Source: Treponema sp.
Lineage (GTDB): Bacteria > Spirochaetota > Spirochaetia > Treponematales > Treponemataceae
Assembly (NCBI GenBank): GCA_004554075.1
Contig: SFOB01000008.1
Location: 1 to 64,000 of the forward strand
DNA: 64,000 nt
Direction: 5' to 3'
Made by a program: the position numbers and the translations under genes. The notes beneath the pieces are model-generated. The model was not told where the DNA came from. It did not search any database and saw only the letters and a program-made list of their open reading frames with translations. This document shows positions 8,778-16,572 of the stretch, one piece after another (position 1 is the stretch's first letter; each line of letters starts with the position of its first letter).

Positions 8778-9595
8778 AGGCTTTCCACCCACTTTTGCAT
8801 TAAAATTCCAAACGCCACACCAACATTTAGAGAGGCCTTAAGCCCCTTCATTGGTATTGTAACTGTGCCGTAGGTTGCGCGGGCAAGTGCTTCGGGGCTA
8901 ACGCCAAGCTCTTCTGAACCAATTATGCAGATTCCCTGTTTTGGGAACTTAAATTCTTCAATAGGGGTGCCGCCTGTTTCAAGCGCGAATACCGGGATGT
9001 CGGCAGGCAGCTGATCCAGAGGCATGCGTTCCCAGCCCATTGTTTCTATACAACCCATACCGGATCTTATGGCGCGTGGCTGAGAAGGATCTATACAGTG
9101 GGGTGAAATTAAAACCTTTTCTGCTCCCATTGCTTCTGCAGTGCGGAAAATTGAACCAATATTGAAAGGCGAGCGGATATCTTCGGCATAAACTGCGACA
9201 CCCGGGAAAAAGTCTCGGGCGCGGACGGTGCCGTCCTGGGGGTCGCCGGCTGCTGCGGGGTTGTGTGGTGCGATAACAAGGTCCCATTCCGCAGGGAAGG
9301 TTCCGAGCAGCTCGAGTAAGGTATTGCGGGCGTAGTTGCATACGCGTAATTCGTCGAGCGGGTCTGTTGCAAGCAGGGCGCGGAGGCGCGCGCCGGCATC
9401 TTCGGAAAGCTTTGGGTCCCGGAGTAAAACGGCTGCAACCTGGCGGATATACTCGGCGCGCGGCAGGCTGTAGTTGTATTCAGTACCTTTTTCTGCAATG
9501 CCTAAAATATCGCGTTCAAGGGCACCAAAAGTGAGGGCGAGTTTTCGGCGTTTCTGGCCGCCTTCAAGTTGAAATAATTTTCCTGGTTCGATCAT
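8774..9595 (-). CDS. SPOUT (TrmH/SpoU-type) RNA 2'-O-methyltransferase
   Basis: The C-terminal half shows all three SpoU motifs: DIRSPFNIGSIFRTAEAMG, IIGSEELGVSPEAL and TIPMKGLKASLNVGVAFGI. These form the knotted SAM pocket and the catalytic Arg/Asn/Ser set. The target (tRNA or rRNA ribose) is unknown. The N-terminal about 120 residues form a helical extension. I place the start at the ATG at 9595 (MIEPGKLFQL) because the frame further upstream runs through the terminator hairpin at 9617-9664. A GAGAGG lies about 11 bases before this ATG. With this start the protein is 273 residues. Confidence 0.85.
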   Translation of the reverse strand: MIEPGKLFQLEGGQKRRKLALTFGALERDILGIAEKGTEYNYSLPRAEYIRQVAAVLLRDPKLSEDAGARLRALLATDPLDELRVCNYARNTLLELLGTFPAEWDLVIAPHNPAAAGDPQDGTVRARDFFPGVAVYAEDIRSPFNIGSIFRTAEAMGAEKVLISPHCIDPSQPRAIRSGMGCIETMGWERMPLDQLPADIPVFALETGGTPIEEFKFPKQGICIIGSEELGVSPEALARATYGTVTIPMKGLKASLNVGVAFGILMQKWVESL

Positions 9596-9616
9596 ATACA
9601 AAACATGCCTCTCAGC

Positions 9617-9664
9617 AAAAAAAGAGTGCCCAAAACGGGATGATGTTTTGGGCACTCTTTTTTT
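9617..9664. terminator. Bidirectional intrinsic terminator
   Basis: A perfect 20-bp stem (left arm 9617-9636, containing GAGTGCCCAAAAC; right arm 9645-9664) with an eight-base loop is flanked by A7 and T7 tracts, so it can work in both directions. It ends the minus-strand ADH-like transcript and separates it from the methyltransferase gene. Confidence 0.85.
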
Positions 9665-9710
9665 GCTTACGGCATCTGAGTTCCTATAATAACCTAGTCA
9701 AATATTTCAA

Positions 9711-10859
9711 TCAATACGCCAGTTTTACAAAATCAAACAGGTCGTCTGTTGTCATACTTCTTGGCAAATTGTTAATCAAATTTACTGCCTTAATATCCTC
9801 AACCGGCAGAGAAAGCTGGTCTACGGTCAGGTTCAGATCCTTAAGACGGGTTGGGAGGCCGCCCTTGGCAATCTTCTGACGAACATAGTCTGTAAACTGT
9901 TTTGCTGCATCTTCACCTGTAGTTTCTTCCGGACATGCGCGGATAATATGTGCCAGCTTTTCTACTTTTGCAAGCTTAAACTTAGTAACATCTTCAAGCT
10001 GGAATGGCAGAAGAATAGAAGAAATAAGAGACTTAGATTTGTGGTAGCGCGAATAAATGCTCAAAGAAAGCAGAGTTCCGATTCCTACAGAGGAAGCAGC
10101 AGCACCAAGAGAAATCAGACAGCCGGCCTGAGCAAGCAAAACTTCTGCCGGAGTTGTAATGTCCAGAGTAGGGGAACCGTCGAGGGCGTAAGAAAGAATC
10201 TCAAGTCCTTTTTCAATAAACATATCGCTAAAGAAGTTTGCTTTCTGCGAAAGATATGCTTCTACGGCAATCGAAATCAAATCAATAGAAAGTGTAGATT
10301 TCTGGTTATCTGTAAGAGTGAGCATGAGGTTAGGGTCTGTAAGAACAAGCTTGCACACACCACCCTGAACACGCAGGAATTTAAGCTGATGGCTTCGAGA
10401 ATCTACAACAGGAATGTCCTGGGTAAACATAAAAGGACTTCTGTAGGTTGTTGGAATACAGATACAAGGAATTGCATTTGAAGTAGGAAGGGCTCCGTCT
10501 ACAAAGTTATAAAAATCATGAACTTCGTTATAATATGCAGCAACGGCGCGGCCAACCTGAATGGCTTTTTCACCACCAATTGCAATAATTCCGTGAACGT
10601 GACCTTCTTTTGCAAGGCCAAGGGCACGTGAAATAACCTGGGTAGTAGGACCGTCGGCAAGCTCTGCAAATACAAAGCTTTCAATTTTGCGGTCAATCAA
10701 AGACTGCATAATCTGGCCTGCAAGCTGAGCCTCATTCAGCATAGGGTCCATAATAACCATATAGCGGGAACCCCACTCGTGCACCTGAGCTCCCAGACGG
10801 CTGATTGTGTAAGGCCCTAAAATAATGTTTGGATTAATTCTGAATGCTAAATCTGCCAT
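9711..10859 (-). CDS. Iron-containing alcohol/glycerol dehydrogenase-like protein with missing metal ligands
   Basis: The 382-residue protein has the two-domain Fe-ADH/GldA layout: an N-terminal Rossmann-like part (MVIMDPML, GIIAIGGEKAIQVGRAVAAY, then IPTTYRSPFMF) and a helical C-terminal half. The family normally has GGGSxxD and metal ligands D, H, H, H. Here the first motif is GGEKAIQ, the D is kept (SIDLISIAVEAYL) but the next His is Ala, and the HAL motif is GTLLSL. Only a later His (SRYHKSK) is in place. It may be a non-catalytic relative or use another cofactor. AGGAG lies 13 bases upstream of the ATG, and a palindromic repeat sits just before that. Confidence 0.7.
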   Translation of the reverse strand: MADLAFRINPNIILGPYTISRLGAQVHEWGSRYMVIMDPMLNEAQLAGQIMQSLIDRKIESFVFAELADGPTTQVISRALGLAKEGHVHGIIAIGGEKAIQVGRAVAAYYNEVHDFYNFVDGALPTSNAIPCICIPTTYRSPFMFTQDIPVVDSRSHQLKFLRVQGGVCKLVLTDPNLMLTLTDNQKSTLSIDLISIAVEAYLSQKANFFSDMFIEKGLEILSYALDGSPTLDITTPAEVLLAQAGCLISLGAAASSVGIGTLLSLSIYSRYHKSKSLISSILLPFQLEDVTKFKLAKVEKLAHIIRACPEETTGEDAAKQFTDYVRQKIAKGGLPTRLKDLNLTVDQLSLPVEDIKAVNLINNLPRSMTTDDLFDFVKLAY

Positions 10860-10882
10860 TTTTTATCTCTTCTCCTGAATAT

Positions 10883-10908
10883 GTCATCCCGAACTTGTTT
10901 CGGAATCT
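10883..10908 (+). repeat. Single CTGAACTTG-family palindromic repeat (diverged)
   Basis: The copy reads GTCATCCCGAAC then TTGTTTCGGAATCT. Its arms ATCCCGAA/TTCGGAAT have one mismatch. It lies between the flgM terminator and the start of the ADH-like gene. Confidence 0.85.
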
Positions 10909-10918
10909 TTTTTAAAAA

Positions 10919-10945
10919 AAAAGACGGAAACGCGTTCCGTCTTTT
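10919..10945 (-). terminator. Intrinsic terminator of the rsmI-flgM transcript
   Basis: An 11-bp stem (AAAAGACGGAA / TTCCGTCTTTT) with a five-base loop is followed on the minus strand by a long T-rich tract (10911-10920). It lies 23 bases after the flgM stop. Confidence 0.8.
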
Positions 10946-10967
10946 GAGAGTCAATTAAAGACCGCTA

Positions 10968-11255
10968 TTAGAGTCCAATTGCAGACAAGAACTTATCTGC
11001 TGCCGATTTAATTACGGCATCATTCAAGTAGTTTGGATCCTTAAGCTTTTCTTTAACGGCTGCAACGCGATCTGCTCTTACGTCAGGAGTTTCGTTGGCA
11101 ACCTTTTCCAGGTAGTAAGCTTCAGCCATTTCTTTGGCTTCTGCGGAAACGCTGATAGAATCGTAATCGCGGTCTACCTTTGCAGAGCTTTCGGTTTTGC
11201 GGAGATTCTGAACATTGTTTACCTGAGTAACATTGTTTACACCATTTATCATCAT
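10968..11255 (-). CDS. flgM: Anti-sigma-28 factor FlgM
   Basis: The 95-residue protein fits FlgM in length and layout: a flexible N-terminus (INGVNNVTQVNNVQ), SISVSAEAKEM, then the sigma-binding helices (VRADRVAAVKEKLKDPNYL, AVIKSAADKFLSAIGL). FlgM holds sigma-28 (FliA/WhiG) inactive until it is exported through the flagellar hook-basal body. The start is preceded by AGGAC (GTAGGACGTT then ATG). It begins 21 bases after the rsmI stop on the same strand, so the two probably share a transcript, and it is closed by the terminator at 10919-10945. Its presence gives weight to the two sigma-28-like promoters at 40.05 and 48.83 kb. Confidence 0.8.
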   Translation of the reverse strand: MMINGVNNVTQVNNVQNLRKTESSAKVDRDYDSISVSAEAKEMAEAYYLEKVANETPDVRADRVAAVKEKLKDPNYLNDAVIKSAADKFLSAIGL

Positions 11256-11276
11256 AACGTCCTACCCCTCTACCTT

Positions 11277-11984
11277 TTAATTATCGGTAGATTCATCAGA
11301 ATTCTTAATGTTTTTTACACCAGAAATAAAAACTGCAAACTCTCCCTTAATGGATTGTCGCGAAGAATAATCATTGAACAGGTCAACGGCCGTTCCACTG
11401 GTTATCTCTTCGTGCAGTTTTGTCAATTCACGTCCTACGACGATGCGCCGGTTACCTTCAATATCGGCAATGTCCGCAAGAAGTTTAGTAATTCTGAACG
11501 GACTTTCGTAAATAACTACCGCATTTCCGGTTTCCATCAGCTCTTTAAGGCGGCTGCGGCGCCTTCCTGGCTTGGGAGAAAGAAATCCCTCAAAAATAAG
11601 TGTTTTACCGCCCGTACCCGCAACGCTCACAAGGGTTGCAAACGCAGCAGGGCCTGGAATCGGCACCACATCAAAACCTGCCTGGCGAACGACATCAACG
11701 AGGACTGCTCCCGGATCAGAAACTCCAGGAGTTCCTGCATCACTTGCATAAGCAATATCGTGTCTTTCTTCCAGCAGTTTGACTATCTTTTCCCCAGCAA
11801 TTCTTTCGTTTTGGGCTCTGCAGGAAATAAGCGGCTTCTTGATTTCAAAATGATTCAAAAGCTGCAAGGTATGGCGGGTATCTTCCGCAGCAATATAGTC
11901 TACGCTTTTGAGCGTTTCAATCGCACGGTAAGTTATATCCCCAAGATTCCCGATCGGAGTTCCAACAACAAAAAGTTTTGCCAC
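11277..11984 (-). CDS. rsmI: 16S rRNA (cytidine-1402-2'-O)-methyltransferase RsmI
   Basis: The 235-residue protein has the tetrapyrrole-methylase fold with RsmI signatures: VGTPIGNLGDITYRAIETL, AAEDTRHTLQLLNHF, SDAGTPGVSDPG, PIPGPAAF and FEGFLSPKPGRRRSRL. It methylates the ribose of C1402 in the 30S decoding centre. The length is slightly short of many homologues because the C-terminal extension is minimal. The start codon is GTG at 11984, placed six bases after a TATAAT, so it is probably translated from a leaderless mRNA. flgM follows in the same direction. Confidence 0.92.
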   Translation of the reverse strand: MAKLFVVGTPIGNLGDITYRAIETLKSVDYIAAEDTRHTLQLLNHFEIKKPLISCRAQNERIAGEKIVKLLEERHDIAYASDAGTPGVSDPGAVLVDVVRQAGFDVVPIPGPAAFATLVSVAGTGGKTLIFEGFLSPKPGRRRSRLKELMETGNAVVIYESPFRITKLLADIADIEGNRRIVVGRELTKLHEEITSGTAVDLFNDYSSRQSIKGEFAVFISGVKNIKNSDESTDN

Positions 11985-11990
11985 GCATAT

Positions 11991-12019
11991 ATTATAGAAT
12001 GAAATACCTTAAGTGACAA
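11991..12019 (-). promoter_or_regulatory. Predicted leaderless promoter of rsmI
   Basis: On the minus strand: TTGTCA (12014-12019), 17-base spacer, TATAAT (11991-11996), six bases, GTG start. There is no SD. Confidence 0.7.
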
Positions 12020-12042
12020 GCAAAACTTCCGATATTTTGAAT

Positions 12043-13281
12043 ATGGGAAAGAAAGCAAAAAAAGGAAAGAAGAGTAAGGTAAGTATCCTTCAAAAGCTTA
12101 AATCACTTAATAAAAAGACAGTGTTTAGCATTCTGGCGGCTTTTTGTGGCCTTATGATTGTTATTGGGGCAATAATCGGTGTACGTATTATTAAAAAACG
12201 TCGTGCCGACCGTACTGTGCGAGTGGCCTTCTACGGACTTTCTGAGGATATGTGCACAATGCTTAAGGAAAAGATTCCTCAGGAAGAGAATATTATTCTG
12301 GAATTTGATGTGATTTCGGAGAATGCCTTTGATGCGGGGCTTGTAAAAGATAAATATGACATGCTTTTTACCTGGCGCGGGCAGATTACTGATTCTCTGC
12401 AGGCTTCGGCAGAAGATATTCCTCAGCGCGTGCTTGAGACAATGCCAACTGCTCTGCGAAACAAGAAATGCGTGCCGATTCTTCTTGACCACTGCGAGCT
12501 TGCCTATTATACAAAGACCTTAAAAGAAACCGGCCTTGAGATTCCTGCGTCATTTAAAGACTATCAGGCTTTCCTGAACGCTGCTAAGTCTAAGGTTTTC
12601 AGCCCTTATTTTTGTAATGGTGCAGAAGACCGGATTATGATTGATTTTATTGGCGCACTTGTTATGGCCCAAGGTGGTCTTAAGGCTTACAATAAATTAA
12701 TTGATGAATTGCGCATTAATAATTCACTGGATGCAGTTCTGGATGTAAAACTGGACGAAAAGGAATGTACCCTGCGTTCAATTCTGGACATGCTTAAAAA
12801 CTGGCCAAAAGAAGGCCTTACACACCCTTCATGGTACAACGGCCGTGGAAACGATCTTTTGTTCTTTGCAGAAGATGCCCAGCTTGGTTCTTTCTTTACC
12901 CTGCTCAGTGAGCACAGAAAGATTCCTTATAATGTAATTAAGAATTATGAGTCGGCAATGTTCCCGGTAAATGTTTCGCCTGCAAATTATGGACTGATTG
13001 CTCCAGCACTTTCCGGCATGCTTCTTTCTGATAATTCAAATGCAAAGCGCTATATTGCAAACTTCTTTATAGAAGAAACTCAGACAGAATTTTCCGATAA
13101 AACAAACCTGGCTCCGGTTCATTCCCGAGCCCAGGCCTACGACCGCCAGGCCGACGACGTAAGATTTTGGGCTGCATCCTGCGCCGGAGGAGCCGTTCCA
13201 GACCTCTACCTGGCCGCCTACCAGCGCCGCCCCGAAGAGTTAAAGAAACTTTGTGGCGAAGTACGTAGTTATGTAAGATAA
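12043..13281 (+). CDS. Membrane-anchored extracellular solute-binding-like protein
   Basis: From the ATG at 12043 the protein has 412 residues: a very basic N-terminus (MGKKAKKGKKSKVSILQKLK), one transmembrane anchor (FSILAAFCGLMIVIGAIIGV) and an extracytoplasmic domain with the look of an ABC-type family 1 sugar-binding protein (VRVAFYGLSEDMCTML, YDMLFTW, PILLDHCELAYYTKTLKETGLEIPA, GLIAPALSGML). No transporter genes adjoin it, so it may be a sensor or orphan binding protein. A GTG at 12013 is an alternative start, adding ten residues. A GATATT lies six bases before the ATG. The 3' end is G+C richer than the rest. Confidence 0.65.
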   Translation: MGKKAKKGKKSKVSILQKLKSLNKKTVFSILAAFCGLMIVIGAIIGVRIIKKRRADRTVRVAFYGLSEDMCTMLKEKIPQEENIILEFDVISENAFDAGLVKDKYDMLFTWRGQITDSLQASAEDIPQRVLETMPTALRNKKCVPILLDHCELAYYTKTLKETGLEIPASFKDYQAFLNAAKSKVFSPYFCNGAEDRIMIDFIGALVMAQGGLKAYNKLIDELRINNSLDAVLDVKLDEKECTLRSILDMLKNWPKEGLTHPSWYNGRGNDLLFFAEDAQLGSFFTLLSEHRKIPYNVIKNYESAMFPVNVSPANYGLIAPALSGMLLSDNSNAKRYIANFFIEETQTEFSDKTNLAPVHSRAQAYDRQADDVRFWAASCAGGAVPDLYLAAYQRRPEELKKLCGEVRSYVR

Positions 13282-13359
13282 CCCTGCCGTAAGCAAAAGA
13301 TAAAAGAAACTTTGTGACAAAGACATGGTTTACGTTAATGTGACAATTTGCGTAGGCAA

Positions 13360-13402
13360 AAAAGAGGCCCACCAACATCATCCCCGTTGGTGGGCCTCTT
13401 TT
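13360..13402. terminator. Bidirectional intrinsic terminator
   Basis: A perfect 17-bp stem (left arm 13360-13376, AAAAGAGGCCCACCAAC; right arm 13386-13402) with a nine-base loop has A- and T-rich edges. Outside it, ACGTTAATGTGACAATTTG (from 13332) pairs imperfectly with CAAATTGTCAGGCTAACGT, giving a long cruciform. It separates two convergent genes. Confidence 0.85.
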
Positions 13403-13436
13403 ATTGCCGAGAGCAAATTGTCAGGCTAACGTTGTT

Positions 13437-15209
13437 TTAATAAGTCTTCGCCACAAAGTTTCTCTTAACCTTCTGCGAGGTTGTCATCTCTAAAGGTTCC
13501 TTCAGCAGGGTTACCTTAGAAATCTGCGAATAAGCCTGGAAGTTCTTGTTTACCTTGCTTACGATTTTCTGCACAGCCTCAAGAACTTCTTCCTGAACAA
13601 ACTCGTTGTTGCGTTCAACGCCCAGAGCCTTGTACAAATCATCACTAGGATAAATCAAAGCTTCAATTTCTTCCGAAGTTTTTTCTTCATCAGAATAGTA
13701 GCCGCGAACAGTAATCTGCTGGATTTCATCATAAAGCTGGAATGCATCCTCAATCTCTTCCGGATAAACATTCTTACCACCGCTTGTTACGATCAGGTTC
13801 TTTGCACGGCCGCAAAGCTTAATGTAGCCTTCTTTATCAATACTTCCAAGGTCGCCTGTTTTTAAGAAACCGTCTTCTGTAAACATAGCCTTGGTTTCTT
13901 CCGGCATATTGTAGTAGCCCTGCATAACCATAGGCCCTTTAACGGCAATCTCACCAACCTCTTCAAAGCCTTTTTTGGTAATAACCTTTTCCGGATTGAG
14001 GATTTTAATTTCCTCGTAAGGGGTAAAGGCGCGGCCAACACTATCAATCTTAAAGTGCTCAACCGGATTCAAGGCAATAATAGGAGATGTTTCTGTAAGA
14101 CCATAACCCTGAATAAAATCAATACCCATAGAGTTGTACTGGCGGCAAACAGAGGCAGCAAGAGGGCCGCCACCAGAAATTGCAGTACGAATGGTGTAAA
14201 TGCTGGCCTGTTCCAGGACAGACTTAAAGAGTCTTTTTCCAGGATTAATATGGAAAATCTTTTTGATTACAAAAGAAAGCCAGCTTACAAAGCCAAGAAG
14301 AGCCACAACAACAGGACCCTTAGCCTTAATTCCCTTGCGAATGCCCGAAAGCAGCTTGTTGTAAAGCAGTGGAACCCCCAGCATAACGGTGATTTTTCCT
14401 TCTTTAAGCTCACGGAGCAGCTTAGAAACAGCCATACTCTTACCAAATACAATGGAAGCACCGGTCATCAGCGGGTTGATAAAGGCAGCCTGCATAGTGT
14501 AGGCATGGTGAATAGGAAGCAGAGCATAGAAAACATCAGTGTTGTAGTGGTTAAAGTGGCGCTGGGCAATAAAGCCGTCTGAAATCAGGTTTCTGTGCGA
14601 AAGCATAACGCCCTTTGGTTTTCCTGTAGTACCAGAAGTAAAAAGAATTGCGGCAGTGTCATATTCGGTACTAGGTGCGTTGAGTTTTTCTGCAGGAAGC
14701 GGGTCTGCTTTAAGATTGTAGATAAAGCGGTCATTTGCTTCCGGATTTATAGAATAAACCTTGAGTTTTGGAAAATTCTTAGTATAAAAAGTTGCTTTTT
14801 CATCGTCGCAGAAAACGAAAGAAGGTTCAGAAGTTGAAACAATGTTTACAACCTCAGGCTCGTGCAATCCGTTATCAACAGGAACAACAATTCCGCTTGC
14901 AAAAAGAGTTGCAAGGTAGGCAGTTGCCCACTCAGGTGAGTTTTTTCCCATTACGGCAACACGGTCTCCTTTTTTAAGACCATTAGCTGTAAGCCAGTTT
15001 GCAAGGCTTTCAACGTTTGCTACAACTTCATTGTAGGTAAGGGTTCTTTTTGAATCACCCGGGCCGTCAAAAGCGGTAAAACAAGGTCTCTCGCCATTGC
15101 GTTTTCTCTGAATGCGCAGAAGCTCAGGGAATGTAGGCCATTCACCCTTAAAATCTGTGCCCCTAAAATCTTCAAGATACTTCCATGGAATATTGTTAAT
15201 GTCTGCCAT
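13437..15209 (-). CDS. Long-chain acyl-CoA synthetase (AMP-binding)
   Basis: The 590-residue enzyme shows the adenylate-forming signatures: AILFTSGTTGKPKGVMLSHR (P-loop), GYGLTETSPI (adenine binding) and FLKTGDLGSIDKEGYIKL, then the C-terminal lysine domain (TSGGKNVYPEEIEDAF, SQKVKRNF). It would activate fatty acids to acyl-CoA or acyl-ACP at the membrane. I start it at the ATG at 15209 (MADINNIPWKYLEDF). The frame is open 243 bases further upstream, but that region is cysteine-rich nonsense overlapping the divergent NlpC gene, and a promoter lies directly before 15209. The G+C content and codon use match its neighbours. Confidence 0.9.
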   Translation of the reverse strand: MADINNIPWKYLEDFRGTDFKGEWPTFPELLRIQRKRNGERPCFTAFDGPGDSKRTLTYNEVVANVESLANWLTANGLKKGDRVAVMGKNSPEWATAYLATLFASGIVVPVDNGLHEPEVVNIVSTSEPSFVFCDDEKATFYTKNFPKLKVYSINPEANDRFIYNLKADPLPAEKLNAPSTEYDTAAILFTSGTTGKPKGVMLSHRNLISDGFIAQRHFNHYNTDVFYALLPIHHAYTMQAAFINPLMTGASIVFGKSMAVSKLLRELKEGKITVMLGVPLLYNKLLSGIRKGIKAKGPVVVALLGFVSWLSFVIKKIFHINPGKRLFKSVLEQASIYTIRTAISGGGPLAASVCRQYNSMGIDFIQGYGLTETSPIIALNPVEHFKIDSVGRAFTPYEEIKILNPEKVITKKGFEEVGEIAVKGPMVMQGYYNMPEETKAMFTEDGFLKTGDLGSIDKEGYIKLCGRAKNLIVTSGGKNVYPEEIEDAFQLYDEIQQITVRGYYSDEEKTSEEIEALIYPSDDLYKALGVERNNEFVQEEVLEAVQKIVSKVNKNFQAYSQISKVTLLKEPLEMTTSQKVKRNFVAKTY

Positions 15210-15216
15210 GCCTATA

Positions 15217-15245
15217 ATTGTACACCCGAAATTCACTTTTTGCAA
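15217..15245 (-). promoter_or_regulatory. Predicted leaderless promoter of the acyl-CoA synthetase gene
   Basis: On the minus strand: TTGCAA (15240-15245), 17-base spacer, TACAAT (15217-15222), seven bases, ATG. It is interleaved with the divergent promoter of the NlpC gene. Confidence 0.65.
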
Positions 15246-15260
15246 AAAATCGGCGATAAT
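15232..15260 (+). promoter_or_regulatory. Predicted leaderless promoter of the NlpC/P60 gene
   Basis: TTCACT (15232-15237), 17-base spacer, GATAAT (15255-15260), six bases, ATG at 15267. It physically overlaps the divergent promoter, so the two transcription starts should compete. Confidence 0.55.
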
Positions 15261-15266
15261 ATAAAT

Positions 15267-16475
15267 ATGAAATTTTTTGACTACATTAAGGCCCTGCTTG
15301 CCGACAAATCTGCCCGTGCGGCCGCAAAAAAAACACTTTCTCTTATGCTTCTGGCCTTCTGCCTTTGTTGTGTAAAATTGTGCGCAGAAGATACAAGCCC
15401 TGCAGAAGCTCAGGTAATGCGCGAAAAATTTGTAGCAGAATCTAAAAAGCACGTAGGTGCTCCTTATGTACTTGGGGCCGTTGGACCAGATACCTTCGAC
15501 TGTTCAGGTCTTGTTTACTACACCGCCCGCCAATCAATCAAAAAACAACTGCCTCGTACTGCAAAGGCACTTTATAACTACTGCCGCATTGTTCCGGATA
15601 AGGAAAAGGAAGTAGGCGATCTGCTCTTTTTTAAGACAAATAATACAGCGCCAATAACCCACGTTGGTATTTATATAGGAAATAATCAGTTTATATCCGC
15701 AATCAGCGATGGTCCTAATACCGGAGTAATCATTTCTTCTCTTAAGCAGGATTACTGGAAGCCAAAATATGTAGCCTGCGGTCAATTTCTGCCTTCCGGC
15801 AAAGCAAAGGCAAAGGATGGAAATTCCGGCGATTCAGATGATTTTGAGGAAGAGGATTTTGAAGATGACCAGGGCGGCACGGCTGGCTCGGGTGGAAAGT
15901 CTGCAAAGAGCGGTAAGGGAAGCCAGGTAAAGTTTAAGGGAAGCAGTTTTTATAATCCGGATGCCCAGCCTCTGGAAGCCCTTGTTGGAGATGCCTCACT
16001 TTTCTGTGACTGGTCTTTATTTTCTCCAAATGCCTTTATGATTCAGTGGCGGGGAATTGATTTACATACAAATATCCGCTATGCAAAGTGGCCTCTTGAG
16101 CCTGGCTTTGGAATTGGCCTGCGTTTTAATTATGGAATGGGTGTTTTCCAGATTCCGCTTATGTTTTCCGCAACCATTAATGATTACTTCAGATTTTATG
16201 CCGGTCCGGTATTTACAATTGGAAGGCCGCGCATGATGGTAACAGGAGAAGAGGTTCAGGCTTCAATTTTCCCGGGAATTATAGGAATTTCTGTTTCTAC
16301 ACCGTCTTTTAATATTGGAAAAGCAAAGTGCCAGGTGGTTCAGGATATCAGCTATACAATCTTTAATAATTTTGATAATTCTGCTCTGTCTTTTACAAAC
16401 TCAGTTTCTGCTGGTCTTGTCTTTTTTACCGGATTCAGGGTAACCTTAGGCGCTTCAAGCGTGTTTAAAAAGTGA
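15267..16475 (+). CDS. NlpC/P60 peptidase fused to an outer-membrane-barrel-like domain
   Basis: The 402-residue protein has a signal peptide (hydrophobic LSLMLLAFCLCCVKLCA, cleavage near residue 40). An NlpC/P60 domain follows (about 48-180), with catalytic C79 in DTFDCSGLVYY and H132 in THVGIYIG. Next comes an acidic, low-complexity linker (about 188-225: DDFEEEDFEDDQGG…). The remaining 170 residues of alternating hydrophobic strands (RGIDLHTNIRYAKW, FGIGLRFNYGMGVFQIPLMF, FRFYAGPVFTIG) look like an outer-membrane barrel. NlpC/P60 enzymes cut the D-Glu-mDAP or related bond of peptidoglycan stems. Joining one to a barrel would tether the hydrolase to the outer membrane. The start is the ATG at 15267, not the TTG 27 bases upstream. 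Confidence 0.78.
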   Translation: MKFFDYIKALLADKSARAAAKKTLSLMLLAFCLCCVKLCAEDTSPAEAQVMREKFVAESKKHVGAPYVLGAVGPDTFDCSGLVYYTARQSIKKQLPRTAKALYNYCRIVPDKEKEVGDLLFFKTNNTAPITHVGIYIGNNQFISAISDGPNTGVIISSLKQDYWKPKYVACGQFLPSGKAKAKDGNSGDSDDFEEEDFEDDQGGTAGSGGKSAKSGKGSQVKFKGSSFYNPDAQPLEALVGDASLFCDWSLFSPNAFMIQWRGIDLHTNIRYAKWPLEPGFGIGLRFNYGMGVFQIPLMFSATINDYFRFYAGPVFTIGRPRMMVTGEEVQASIFPGIIGISVSTPSFNIGKAKCQVVQDISYTIFNNFDNSALSFTNSVSAGLVFFTGFRVTLGASSVFKK

Positions 16476-16514
16476 TGAAGAACAAAGAAATCCGTCATAC
16501 TGAATCGTACATCC

Positions 16515-16572
16515 GTCATGCTGAACTTGTTTCAGCATCTTTTAAGAGATTCCGAAACAAGTTCGAAATGAC
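16515..16572. repeat. Inverted pair of CTGAACTTG-family palindromic repeats at a lipoprotein start
   Basis: The plus copy is 16515-16540 (arms ATGCTGAA/TTCAGCAT) and the minus copy is 16547-16572 (arms ATTCCGAA/TTCGAAAT), six bases apart. The terminal ATGAC of the second copy contains the likely start codon (16568) of the downstream lipoprotein. Confidence 0.88.

Noticed and set aside
9596..9655. Earlier start for the SPOUT methyltransferase.
   Set aside because: It would translate through the bidirectional terminator hairpin at 9617-9664.
15210..15452. In-frame upstream extension of the acyl-CoA synthetase gene (81 residues).
   Set aside because: The extension is a Cys-rich sequence without family similarity, overlaps the divergent NlpC gene, and a promoter lies directly before the ATG at 15209.
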